Shown here piece by piece: positions 1 to 8,267 of a DNA stretch of 64,000 bases. Numbering within the stretch: the stretch's first letter is position 1; each line of letters starts with the position of its first letter. Made by a program: the position numbers and the translations under genes. The notes under the pieces are model-generated. The model saw only the letters and a program-made list of their open reading frames with translations. It was not told the DNA's origin and ran no database searches. The DNA lies in the NCBI RefSeq assembly GCF_036016195.1, contig NZ_JAYWTM010000029.1, forward strand, positions 1 through 64,000, read 5' to 3'. The DNA comes from Brenneria populi. Its GTDB lineage: Bacteria > Pseudomonadota > Gammaproteobacteria > Enterobacterales > Enterobacteriaceae.

Positions 1-151
1 CAGTTTTTGTTGACCACTACAAATATCCTGGCGCTAAAAGAAATCTTCGGCCGTACTTCGCTTCGGATGACGATGCGCTTGTACGCTTTGTCGCGATCGT
101 CTGGATGCGGCCGTAGCCTTGAATCCCTATGACAGATTGGAAAGAGTGTGA
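1..151 (+). pseudogene. C-terminal remnant of a tyrosine recombinase (integrase), frameshifted
   Basis: The first frame reads TNILALKEIFGRTSLRMTMR up to about base 84, the usual C-terminal signature of phage or island integrases before the catalytic tyrosine. The frame then breaks. A second frame from about base 95 reads DRLDAAVALNPYDRLERV and stops at 149-151, which is how such proteins usually end. The Y-A-H segment that should contain the catalytic tyrosine is garbled between the two parts. It is therefore a decayed integrase end, or a sequence error in an intact one. The gene begins outside the window. Confidence 0.6.
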
Positions 152-152
152 A

Positions 153-842
153 ATGGAAAAGCAGCAAAACACAGGCTGGAGTGATGAAGAGTTAACGGCG
201 TCGGTTGAAGCCTATGTCGAAATGAAGCAGCTTCACCAGGCCGGGCGGCCGTTTACTAAAAAAGCCTATTATGAGTCGCTGGCCGCTCGTTTTCCTCGTA
301 CCGCTAAATCCTTTGAACTTAGAATGCAAAATATCTCTTTTGCGTATTTGGATATGGGGCGTGATTGGTTGACAGGGCTAAAGCCCGCTAAAAATGTCGG
401 GGCGAATATGTTGCCGCGTCTGAAAGCGTTGATTGAGGCAATTGACCCAATCGGCGAGCTGACTGAAAAACAGTTTGAAGCCCAGGTCAGCAGGCTACGC
501 AAAAAAGGCGTGAAAGATAAGCCGAAGGGCAACAGAAAACCGCCTAAGCAGACGACGCAAACGACCTCATTTGTGCGCGATCCGGAAGTGAAAGCCTACG
601 TCCTCGAGGAAGCGAAGGGCGTATGTGAATGCTGCCGCAATCCAGCGCCTTTTATGCAAGCAGACGGGTTTCCCTTTCTTGAGGTGCATCACCTGAAGTA
701 TCTGGCAAATGGCGGTTCCGATACATCTGAGAATGCCGCCGCGCTTTGCCCAAACTGCCACCGAGCGATGCATTACGCCGTGAATAAAGATACGTTGCTT
801 GAAAAGCTATATCTCACAATTCCACGGCTCGTGAGGGAATGA
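153..842 (+). CDS. HNH endonuclease family protein
   Basis: This 229-residue protein has a C-terminal HNH nuclease fold. Cysteines near residues 158-161 precede the paired histidines of EVHHLKYLANGG (179-180), an asparagine, and the CPNCHRAMH zinc-knuckle end (Cys199, Cys202, His203, His207). The N-terminal 100 residues (GWSDEELTASVEAY, then an aromatic-rich helical part) resemble the helical domain found before HNH domains in predicted restriction-type nucleases. An upstream in-frame ATG at 129 exists, but 153 is preferred because an AAAGAG ribosome-binding sequence precedes it and 129 lies inside the integrase remnant. Sitting beside an integrase end suggests island cargo, possibly defensive. 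The substrate is unknown. Confidence 0.75.
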   Translation: MEKQQNTGWSDEELTASVEAYVEMKQLHQAGRPFTKKAYYESLAARFPRTAKSFELRMQNISFAYLDMGRDWLTGLKPAKNVGANMLPRLKALIEAIDPIGELTEKQFEAQVSRLRKKGVKDKPKGNRKPPKQTTQTTSFVRDPEVKAYVLEEAKGVCECCRNPAPFMQADGFPFLEVHHLKYLANGGSDTSENAAALCPNCHRAMHYAVNKDTLLEKLYLTIPRLVRE

Positions 843-1015
843 AAACCGCCGCGATTGGCGTGAAAGTTGCTTTTGATTTTCATATCACCGTGTTGGGGGG
901 AGATAGGGATCGCTGTCCGTCATGCGGCGTGCGGCCGTTGCAACCCTGGTTCGTCATACCCTGCAGGGCTGGGCGTTCCAGGGCCGCGGAGTAACGTGGC
1001 GGCAGTACCTCAATC

Positions 1016-1861
1016 TCAAGTTTCGTAAGATATTTTGTAGGCCTTACCCGTGCGCTCGATATGCGCAAAACCGGGTTCGCCGAGGTGCATGCCAGCGATA
1101 AGAATTTTGTCCGAGCTGACGATATCCAACAGCCTGGAACGCGTGTCGGCGGCAAGCCGCGGGTTCTGGTCAAATGCAATTGATACGTCGGGACGAGCAA
1201 TCTGGATGTGGGGGAAATGAACGATGTCCCCCCAAATCAATAGGCTGCCGCCGTCAGATTCGATGCGATAGCCGGAATGCCCTGCGGTATGTCCAGGAAG
1301 GGGGAGCGCGCTAATGCCAGGCAGCACTTCGTTATCGGTAAACGTGCGTATCTGCTCCCGATACTTATCGAACACCTTCCGGGCAAACAGAAAGTTTCCG
1401 CGAGCGCGTTCACTCGCCCGGCTGAGATTGCCGTCGTCCTCCCAGAAAGAAATCTCATGCCGGTGGACGACCAACTCTGCGTTGGGGAGGGCGGCTTCCC
1501 CTGACGAATCCATCAGCCCTCCGATATGGTCGGGGTGCGCATGGGTCAGAAGAATCGCGTCGATGTCGGAGGGGGATACGCCGGCAAGTGCAAGATTCGC
1601 TTTTAGCCTGCCGCCCCATTGCTTAATCCCCCCGGCGCCCGCGTCGATCAAGATCGTGCGACCGCGGCCGCGAACCAGGTAGCAATTGATGTGAATAGAG
1701 GCGGGATCGCTCACGCCCGCGTTTTGCTGCAGCCTGGAGGCATCCTCCGGATCGATATTGGTGAGCAAATCCAGATTTGTGGAAAGGTATCCATCGCTGA
1801 TGGCCGCGATCGAAAACTCGCCAATCGGCTGGTTTGGAAATTTCATATCATTCATCGCCAT
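1016..1861 (-). CDS. Metallo-beta-lactamase-fold hydrolase
   Basis: This 281-residue protein belongs to the metallo-beta-lactamase superfamily. The metal-binding motif HAHPDH is at residues 107-112. Further ligands are visible in LPGHTAGHSG (about residue 190), the Asp of IWGDIVHFP and the His of IAGMHLGEPGF, so the dinuclear site looks complete. It has no signal peptide and is probably cytoplasmic. The family includes lactonases, glyoxalase II-like enzymes and other hydrolases, and the substrate cannot be read from sequence. Three in-frame ATGs occur within the first six codons. The one two codons in (MNDMKF) has better spacing from an AGGA sequence. It is divergent from a LysR-type gene, its likely regulator. 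Confidence 0.85.
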   Translation of the reverse strand: MAMNDMKFPNQPIGEFSIAAISDGYLSTNLDLLTNIDPEDASRLQQNAGVSDPASIHINCYLVRGRGRTILIDAGAGGIKQWGGRLKANLALAGVSPSDIDAILLTHAHPDHIGGLMDSSGEAALPNAELVVHRHEISFWEDDGNLSRASERARGNFLFARKVFDKYREQIRTFTDNEVLPGISALPLPGHTAGHSGYRIESDGGSLLIWGDIVHFPHIQIARPDVSIAFDQNPRLAADTRSRLLDIVSSDKILIAGMHLGEPGFAHIERTGKAYKISYET

Positions 1862-2118
1862 ATTCCTATCTGATCATCTGTTGCGCGCACGGCCAAAGCA
1901 ACGAAAGCATGCGCTAGAGGGGTAAGCGGCGCTCAAGGTTTTGAAACGCGGCGGCGCTGTATTCGACTGTATAAACCATGCGATTGCCGGCGGCCGAACT
2001 CCTTTGTTGACGTCCCGTCATGGTATGGCCCCGGCATGTGCATAGAAATCGATTTTTCGGTATGCTGCAGTGACAAAAAATCAAGGTAAGTCGGATTAGA
2101 GCCGAATCAGGAGCGCTT

Positions 2119-3021
2119 ATGCGCCGGAAGATCCCCAGCAATACATCACTGATGGCATTCGAGGCCGCCGCGCGTCATGGCAGTTTCGCCCGCGCGGCGA
2201 ACGAACTGTCTCTAACCGAAAGCGCGATCAGCCGTCAGATAGGCCGCCTGGAAGCGCTTCTCGGCGTCATGCTGTTCGAACGGAGCGGAAATCGCGTTCG
2301 GCTGCTGCCTAACGGGGAACGCTACGCGGCTCAGGTCCGTGAACTGCTCGATAGGCTGGAGCGGGACAGCCAATACCTGATGGGGCAGGCGAACGACGGC
2401 GCGAGTCTGGACATCGCCGCCATTCCGACTTTCGCGACGCGATGGCTTATTCCTCGCTTGGCGCGATTCCGGCAAAAGCATCCGAACATCACCGTACATC
2501 TCGCCGAGCGTATGGAGCCCTTCGTCCTGGCCGGAAGCGGATTCGATGCCGCAATCCATTTCGACCATCCGGCCTGGACGGGAATGCGAACGCATCGCCT
2601 GTTGCATGAGGTGCTGGTACCGGTCTGTCATCCGGCGCTTATGCCGGAAGGCGCAAAGACAACGGCGCTGGACACGCTGCCGCGTCTGCACCGAAGACAG
2701 AATCCCGACGCCTGGCAACGCTACTCCCATGAGACGGGAATCCCATTGACCAATCCGGCGACCGGCGCGCGCTACGACCTGCATGCCATGTTGATCGAAG
2801 CGGCATTGACCGGCCTGGGCGTTGCTCTGGTGCCGCGCCTTTACGTTGAGACCGAACTGGCGTCAGGCAGGCTGATCTCTCCGTGGCCCGCGGGGAAAAG
2901 CATCTCCAAAACCTTCTGCCTTATCCTTCCTGAGCCGCTCGGATTAAGCGACGAGCCAATAGATGCGTTTGCTCAATGGCTGATGGATGAAGCAAAAAAG
3001 GCGGCCACGGCTGCGTCGTAG
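2119..3021 (+). CDS. LysR-type transcriptional regulator (GcvA-like group)
   Basis: The protein has 300 residues, the usual LysR length. The N-terminal winged helix-turn-helix is clear in FEAAARHGSFARAANEL and SLTESAISRQIGRLE (residues about 13-47), followed by the linker helix and a periplasmic-binding-protein-like effector domain from about residue 90. The style of the N-terminus resembles the GcvA/AmpR subgroup. An AGGAG ribosome-binding site stands ten bases before the ATG. The 257-base gap to the divergent metallo-hydrolase gene is the expected shared operator region, so this regulator probably controls that gene and itself. The inducer is unknown. It runs convergent with the next gene, leaving only 18 bases between their stops. 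Confidence 0.88.
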   Translation: MRRKIPSNTSLMAFEAAARHGSFARAANELSLTESAISRQIGRLEALLGVMLFERSGNRVRLLPNGERYAAQVRELLDRLERDSQYLMGQANDGASLDIAAIPTFATRWLIPRLARFRQKHPNITVHLAERMEPFVLAGSGFDAAIHFDHPAWTGMRTHRLLHEVLVPVCHPALMPEGAKTTALDTLPRLHRRQNPDAWQRYSHETGIPLTNPATGARYDLHAMLIEAALTGLGVALVPRLYVETELASGRLISPWPAGKSISKTFCLILPEPLGLSDEPIDAFAQWLMDEAKKAATAAS

Positions 3022-3039
3022 GGCGGCGTTTTCCCCATT

Positions 3040-4086
3040 TTATGGGATATTACCGTGAGTTTTCGCCGCCGGTGCAGCCCACGGCATATCAATATTGATA
3101 AGCTCCGCGCCATCGCTAATTAGATGCCGGCTCGATAACCTGATATCGTCTCGCAAAAACCGCGAGTCCAGCACGATGCAGTGGATATGCTCATCGCCGA
3201 GCAGATTAAACTGGCATGTGCTGGAAAAGCCGTAGACATTAACCTTGCGGTATTCTCTGGTGAGTTTGAAAATCACTTTCTCGGAAATCTCATTAACCTC
3301 TTGCCTGTACTCTTTAAGAAATGCGCTGTCGCGCTCTCTGGGATGCGGCAGATAAATACATTGCCCCAGTTTATCCAAGAGATATTTAATGTCGCATTTG
3401 AACTTAAACAGCACCATTTCTTTTAACAGCGATAGCTCATCATCGCCTTTGAGGATTTCATTAAATTTCGAACCGACGAAAACATTGCATACATCTTGTT
3501 TATTCGGCGTATAAACGGTCGCTTGGCTCCGCCCGAACAGATTAATATAGGTTAAACCGCATTTGACATTAATATTATCGTTATGCTTTAGGATGGTGTA
3601 ATGCCTGACGGCATGTTCAACAATATATCTCGGTGTATATCTTCTTTTAAACAGCGCTTTTGCAACAGCGATGCCGATGGCGTCATCGTCTTGATACTCT
3701 TTGGCATAGAACGAGGGGGAATTAACGTTTATCACGCCGTCGTCAAAGGTTTTGATATTATCGAAGCGGCAGAAAGATAAAACGTAATTGACCTGCGTGG
3801 AGTTGGCGTTGGCGAGATAGATATCCCTGTAGCTTTTTCCGCGCAGGCGAATTTTCAATTTTATGACTTCCCGCAGCTCAGACTTCCGGCTGAACAGATG
3901 GCTACGCGCGCCGTTCGCCGCCAGTTCGGCAAACGCATGGCTGATTAACGGCGTTCGGTTAGAGGAAAAAAAGAAAAAGTCGATATTCTCTTCGGCAAGG
4001 CCTTCCTCTTCAATAATGCGTCCCAGCGTAAACGCCTGCAGCGGCGTAAAACAGAGCATCAGGTCCTTTTTGATTTTTTTATTCAT
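3040..4086 (-). CDS. Glycosyltransferase family 52, sialyltransferase-like
   Basis: This 348-residue protein carries the signature motifs of bacterial sialyltransferases in the right order: a D/E-D/E-G motif (TFDDG, Asp115-Gly117), an HP motif (IYLPHPRE, His248-Pro249) and a downstream Ser/Thr motif (GFSST, 288-290). The layout fits GT52, whose members add sialic acid, or occasionally another sugar, to lipooligosaccharide. It has no signal peptide or membrane helix and would act at the inner face of the inner membrane. No CMP-sialic acid synthesis genes are visible nearby, so the donor must come from elsewhere or may be a different sugar. The coding sequence is more AT-rich than the flagellar core, which suggests horizontal origin. 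Confidence 0.75.
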   Translation of the reverse strand: MNKKIKKDLMLCFTPLQAFTLGRIIEEEGLAEENIDFFFFSSNRTPLISHAFAELAANGARSHLFSRKSELREVIKLKIRLRGKSYRDIYLANANSTQVNYVLSFCRFDNIKTFDDGVINVNSPSFYAKEYQDDDAIGIAVAKALFKRRYTPRYIVEHAVRHYTILKHNDNINVKCGLTYINLFGRSQATVYTPNKQDVCNVFVGSKFNEILKGDDELSLLKEMVLFKFKCDIKYLLDKLGQCIYLPHPRERDSAFLKEYRQEVNEISEKVIFKLTREYRKVNVYGFSSTCQFNLLGDEHIHCIVLDSRFLRDDIRLSSRHLISDGAELINIDMPWAAPAAKTHGNIP

Positions 4087-4391
4087 TGAGATACAAACGC
4101 CTTTGATTATTTCCCGAAATATTGATTAATCGGCCATCAGGGTTGATAGGCGGCTTTTATCTGTTGATTGCGGGCTGCCGGCGTGATGTCGGGCGATAGG
4201 AGACCCTTCCCGTAAAAGAGAATAAAAAAACAGATAAAACATTGGGTTATATTTATTTCGGGAATATCTTATCCGCGTTCGCGATCAAAATATAATCGTT
4301 TTCATAGATCGATGAGATCGTATCGATCGGCGATAACGATCGAAAGCGCGGCGGCATTCTGCACCGCCGTCGACGGTGCGCATATCGCGGA
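4087..4391. other. Intergenic region upstream of the GT52 gene and downstream of pldA
   Basis: About 300 AT-rich bases contain no credible gene. A six-base-pair hairpin (GCACCG with CGGTGC, 4361-4379) lies just after the pldA stop on the minus strand, but no T-run follows it, so it is at best a weak terminator. The part nearest 4087 must contain the promoter of the GT52 gene. I could not pick out a convincing -35/-10 pair. Confidence 0.4.
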
Positions 4392-5261
4392 TCAGAATAC
4401 GTCGTTCAGCGTAAAACCAACGCCAACGCGCGTTTGTCTGTGGTTGTAGTCAATCAGCGATTCGCCGTAACCGCTGAATACTTTGGTATAGAAACGCACG
4501 TGGTCCGTTAATGGATAACTCCAGCTAACCCCGCCGCTGCCATACCCCGTATTCCAGTTATAACCGCCTTCGGCGCTAAATACGCTGTCGCCCCAGATAT
4601 AGCCGACGCGCAGGCGATAGTAGCCAACATATTTAGTGATATCCGCGTTGTCATTATCTTTGCCGCCTGAAAGCGCCAGCCAGGGCTTGATTTCCACCAG
4701 CCAGCCGCCGTTTTGCGCCATCAGCCGGCTATAGATACGGTTCCAGCTGCGCGATGTCGGATTGGAGCGCCCGTTGGACTGGTGGTTATATCCGATCTCC
4801 ACATCTCTCAGTTTCCAGTCGCCCAAAGAATAGTTTGTCGCCCAGCCGACAAAAAGCTGTGGTTCATAATTGGTTTCACGGAAGGGCGCGGATTCGCTCT
4901 GATTCGTCAGTTGCCACCAGGCTTTTTGCGTGTATGACATTGCCAACAGCGAGTTGTCGCCCGCGATGCCGCGCCAAAGCGGAAACGCCAGGCTAATTTG
5001 ATAATTAACTTCATCCTTGCGGGCGTTTGAACTCCAGTTATAACTGCTTATGGCTTTTTTATTTATATTGCTGGTGTAGGTATACAGCAGATAGTTGCTT
5101 TCATAAGGGTAAAGCACAAAGGGGGTATCGTATCTTTGCAACAAACTGGCGATGATGCTGCCGCGTACCGGGGAGTTCAAAGGGATTTTTTCTCCCGTTG
5201 TTTCTTCGGCCTGCGCCTGCGTTATTAGCAGCGCCGCTAATATACCTGTCATCTTACGCAT
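4392..5261 (-). CDS. pldA: Outer membrane phospholipase A (OMPLA)
   Basis: The protein has 289 residues, exactly the family length. A signal peptide ends at TQAQA before EE (residues 1-18). The catalytic segment GYNHQSNGRSNPTSRSWNR contains His160, Ser162 and, fourteen residues after the histidine, Asn174. These match the E. coli catalytic triad His142/Ser144/Asn156 of the mature protein. The rest is alternating beta-strand sequence ending in phenylalanine, typical of a 12-strand outer-membrane barrel. OMPLA hydrolyses phospholipids that reach the outer leaflet, is calcium dependent and is activated by dimerisation. In E. coli pldA sits beside recQ. Here it stands alone between a sialyltransferase-like gene and a KTSC gene. 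Confidence 0.93.
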   Translation of the reverse strand: MRKMTGILAALLITQAQAEETTGEKIPLNSPVRGSIIASLLQRYDTPFVLYPYESNYLLYTYTSNINKKAISSYNWSSNARKDEVNYQISLAFPLWRGIAGDNSLLAMSYTQKAWWQLTNQSESAPFRETNYEPQLFVGWATNYSLGDWKLRDVEIGYNHQSNGRSNPTSRSWNRIYSRLMAQNGGWLVEIKPWLALSGGKDNDNADITKYVGYYRLRVGYIWGDSVFSAEGGYNWNTGYGSGGVSWSYPLTDHVRFYTKVFSGYGESLIDYNHRQTRVGVGFTLNDVF

Positions 5262-5781
5262 GAAATTTCTCCAAACCGATGTGAACTAATTAGCTGATTT
5301 TTAATTTTTTATCTTACGAAGACGGCGACGTGCCGAGTGAGCGAACGCTGATTTATCCGTGTATTATTTAGCGGAGTATGTTCCGTATCGTCAGACGATC
5401 TTGTGCTCTGATGCCGCGAGTAAGGGCTAACCCGCTTTTCAAAATCGGGAACGGCCGCTGGGCCGCTGATAAGAAATATTTGTAAAAACGACCTGGCGGT
5501 CGGTGGCGACCTAAAAACTCCGGCTAGTGGTTGGTGACTGCATATTATGCATACGATTAGGATTCTTTTTGTGCGTTTCTGGCTGTAGGTTGCGGGGCGC
5601 GCCGCGGCGCCGGGCATATGTCTGTCTGAGAAGATCCATCGTCGGGCGAAAGCTATCTTTTACGTGAGAAGGCTTTGTCAGACGGTCCGGCGGCCGGTTA
5701 GGGGATGAAATGCGGCTATGCTGAGGTAGGGCGTCACTTGCGCGCACAAGTGACAAAGAGAAATAGCCGGTTAATTTCGGG
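5262..5781. other. Gene-poor interval between pldA and the KTSC gene
   Basis: About 520 bases hold no ORF that resembles a known protein. The stretch 5440-5640 is rich in short GC palindromes (GGCCGCTGGGCCGCTG near 5451-5468, GGCGCGCC and CGGCGCC near 5596-5611) and changes composition sharply, which looks like a repeat or a remnant of mobile DNA. The part next to 5262 is AT-rich and probably holds the pldA promoter on the minus strand. Confidence 0.35.
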
Positions 5782-6075
5782 TTATTTGATCTTCCGGCAC
5801 AAAAATTTGTCTTTTATTACGCCGTCGAAAAAGCGGCCCTTGGATACCACCGTGTCGGAAATAAATTTCCCGTGAATGCGGGCAGGAACCCCAATGTACT
5901 GATAGATATCTTTGTTAAGAAACTCTATTTCAAGAATGCGTTTTTCAGGATCGTATCCAATCGAACGAATCCTTGATGATGACACCAATTGCCGCTGCAA
6001 TGACGGTCCCTCCTCTGTCTGGACGTTAGGTTGAACTATAAAGGATTTTAAGCGCGTCGTGTTGTCGATGATCAT
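5782..6075 (-). CDS. KTSC domain-containing small protein
   Basis: This 97-residue protein has a C-terminal half that matches the KTSC domain pattern: SSRIRSIGYD, then ILEIEFLNKDIYQYIGVP, then SKGRFFDGVIKDKF (residues about 34-93). KTSC domains are small, occur alone or fused to nucleic-acid or phage-related proteins, and have no settled function. The first 30 residues are not recognisable. No strong ribosome-binding site precedes the ATG used here, so the start could lie a little downstream. It stands alone, downstream of a chemoreceptor gene on the same strand, with an IR-containing gap of about 160 bases between them. Confidence 0.7.
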   Translation of the reverse strand: MIIDNTTRLKSFIVQPNVQTEEGPSLQRQLVSSSRIRSIGYDPEKRILEIEFLNKDIYQYIGVPARIHGKFISDTVVSKGRFFDGVIKDKFLCRKIK

Positions 6076-6205
6076 GCTTATTTATTGAATAACCATCAAA
6101 GTTTCGTTTCTATCGAGCCTGAATAATTCGGGATGCGTTAAAGCCAACGCGCATTCAGCCGGCAGCATGATGGATTGATGGATATTCCCATAAACGACGA
6201 GGGAT

Positions 6206-6227
6206 ATGCGGGCGAGGCCGCCCGCAT
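6206..6227 (-). terminator. Hairpin downstream of the chemoreceptor gene
   Basis: A near-perfect inverted repeat, ATGCGGGC (6206-6213) with GCCCGCAT (6220-6227), extended by an inner G-C pair, stands ten bases after the receptor stop codon on the minus strand. No run of T follows, so it may act as a transcript end stabiliser rather than an intrinsic terminator. Confidence 0.4.
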
Positions 6228-6236
6228 TGGTGTCAG

Positions 6237-7901
6237 TTAAAACGTTTCCCAATTGGTGTTATCGGTACCCGTTTTCTTTGGCGAGCTAGAGGGCAGCGTC
6301 GGCACCGGCTTTATCGCTTTTTTCTCCCCCGACTTTTCCGCCGCGTCGGAAAGTTTGAAGATAGAGACGATTTCCGTCAGGCGGCGCGCCTGCTCTTCAA
6401 GCGACGCAGAGGCGGCGGTCGACTCTTCGACCAGCGCGGCGTTCTGCTGGGTCACGCTATCCATTTCGACAACCGCCTGGCCAACCTGGCTGATCCCTTT
6501 GCTTTGCTCATTTGACGCCGAGGCGATTTCACCCATGATATCGGTTACGTTGGTCACGGCCTTCACAATGTTTTCCATCGCGTCGCCGGCGAGCGTTACC
6601 TGGTTTGAACCGGTTTTGACGTTATTCACCGACTCATCGATTAATCCTTCAATCTCTTTGGCCGCTTGCGCGCTACGCTGGGCCAGATTGCGCACTTCAC
6701 TGGCGACCACGGCAAAGCCGCGCCCCTGTTCTCCGGCGCGCGCCGCTTCCACCGCCGCGTTCAGCGCGAGAATGTTGGTCTGGAAAGCAATGCTATTGAT
6801 GACATTGATGATATCGGCAATTTTCTGCGAGCTGTTGGTGATTTCTCCCATTGTCTTGATGACATCGTTGACGATATTCCCACCATTGTTTGCCAGCTTA
6901 GAGGCGTTCTGCGCCAAGACGCTGGCCTGACTGGCGTTATCCGCATTCTGTTTTACCACCGCGCTTAATTGTTCCATGCTGGCCGCGGTCTGTTCCAATG
7001 CCGATGCCTGTTCTTCCGTGCGGGAGGATAAGTCGGTGTTGCCGGAGGCAATTTCGCCCGAACCACGGTAGATTGCGCCGGCGCTGTCGCGGATTTCGGA
7101 TACCGTCGTCACCCAGTTATTCTGCATTTGCTGAAGAAAAGGAACCAGTTGCCCTATGCAGTTTCTGCCCACATCGACAACGTGCGTGTGCAGATGGCCG
7201 ACGGAAAGGATCTGGAGATGTTTTTTTATTATCTCAAGGGGTTTGATCACGTAAATGGCCAGATAGCGATCGGTGAGCAGAACGATGGCCAGCCCGAGAA
7301 CCAGAGCCAGAATCAGGATTTTCTGGCACCAGTTAACCCAGGAGTCGATCCTTTGCTGCGCACTGCCCTTCAACCCATCAATAACCACATTGTATTTATT
7401 GATCGCGTTGGTGAAATTTTGGCGCAGGGGACGATAAGTCTGGGTTGCATAGCGCACAAAGTCATCGATGCGATCGGCTTTGACGGCTTCATACAGCGGC
7501 AGTACGCCGTTGCTGTATAGCTGATATGAGCTGTTATAAATATCATCGATGGTGGCGGGCGCGATATTGGCGTGGTCGGTGGTTTTGAACTCGGCGAGAC
7601 CGTTCTTGATTTTTTCTAGCTCACTGCTGACTAACTGAAGTTCCGTATCAGCGTCCGCCGTGTTGCCGTTCTGTTTCGCTCGCACGGCGCGTTCAAGCGC
7701 GCTGATGACACGGTAGTACTGGCCGTTAGCTTCATTAATGATATCGCCATTATTTTGCTGTACGTTGGTTAATTTTAATTCAGAGGTTAACTGACTCAGC
7801 GAATACAACGCAAACGCTGATACGCCACCCCACAGTAAAGAAAATAGTATAAGAATCAGAATCATCATGGTTCTGATTTTAATATTGCGTACAAACCCCA
7901 T
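6237..7901 (-). CDS. Methyl-accepting chemotaxis protein
   Basis: This 554-residue transmembrane chemoreceptor has TM1 at about residues 11-33, a periplasmic four-helix-bundle sensor of about 155 residues, TM2 at about 190-212, a HAMP domain and a long cytoplasmic coiled coil. The coiled coil carries the conserved hairpin tip (GRGFAVVASEVRNLAQRSA) that binds CheW and CheA. It ends in NWETF, the pentapeptide tether for CheR and CheB, so it is a full-length high-abundance-type receptor. The ligand cannot be predicted. An AGGA sequence eight bases before the ATG supports this start. It lies apart from the che operon, and a possible sigma-28 promoter stands about 145 bases upstream. Confidence 0.92.
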   Translation of the reverse strand: MGFVRNIKIRTMMILILILFSLLWGGVSAFALYSLSQLTSELKLTNVQQNNGDIINEANGQYYRVISALERAVRAKQNGNTADADTELQLVSSELEKIKNGLAEFKTTDHANIAPATIDDIYNSSYQLYSNGVLPLYEAVKADRIDDFVRYATQTYRPLRQNFTNAINKYNVVIDGLKGSAQQRIDSWVNWCQKILILALVLGLAIVLLTDRYLAIYVIKPLEIIKKHLQILSVGHLHTHVVDVGRNCIGQLVPFLQQMQNNWVTTVSEIRDSAGAIYRGSGEIASGNTDLSSRTEEQASALEQTAASMEQLSAVVKQNADNASQASVLAQNASKLANNGGNIVNDVIKTMGEITNSSQKIADIINVINSIAFQTNILALNAAVEAARAGEQGRGFAVVASEVRNLAQRSAQAAKEIEGLIDESVNNVKTGSNQVTLAGDAMENIVKAVTNVTDIMGEIASASNEQSKGISQVGQAVVEMDSVTQQNAALVEESTAASASLEEQARRLTEIVSIFKLSDAAEKSGEKKAIKPVPTLPSSSPKKTGTDNTNWETF

Positions 7902-8267
7902 AGTTTAAATCCTGGTGGTGAATGGTAGATCGGATAATCCTAAGAAGACAGGATCGCTGTTAGCGTTTCCCTTCGGAAGTCGGACTGTCTGTCAATGCCA
8001 GCAGGCCGATCAATTGTCCATGGCGGTATATCTCTTGCGTTTTTGTTATCGGCACGTAAACGACTAATTCCACGGTCATTCGCAATTATTTATTCTAATT
8101 AATGTTAATGTTTGTTACGGAGAAGGGGCGAGGGCAAGCGTAAGGCGGCGATGCAAAGAAATCTTATAATCTCTTGATTAAGATGAAAAATAATTGCACC
8201 GCTGCGGAAGGGATGGTATCGGGTCTGTCGGAGAGGGGGAGGCGCTGCGCGGAAAATTCATGGTAAA
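7902..8267. other. Intergenic region between dosC-like gene and chemoreceptor
   Basis: These 366 bases contain no gene. They hold the leader and the putative sigma-28 promoter of the chemoreceptor, plus an AT-rich part at 8080-8200. There is no clear terminator for the upstream diguanylate cyclase gene. Confidence 0.5.
8046..8072 (-). promoter_or_regulatory. Possible sigma-28 promoter of the chemoreceptor gene
   Basis: Read on the minus strand, this site has a perfect flagellar -10 GCCGATAA, an 11-base spacer and a poor -35 (TGGAATTA, about half matching TAAAGTTT). It lies about 145 bases upstream of the receptor start. The perfect -10 and the fact that receptors are usually class III genes argue for it. 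The weak -35 argues against. Confidence 0.45.

Noticed and set aside
5309..5756. Overlapping minus-strand frames of about 100 and 80 residues in the pldA-KTSC gap
   Set aside because: They are basic, low-information sequences in a palindrome-rich patch, without family match or consistent start.
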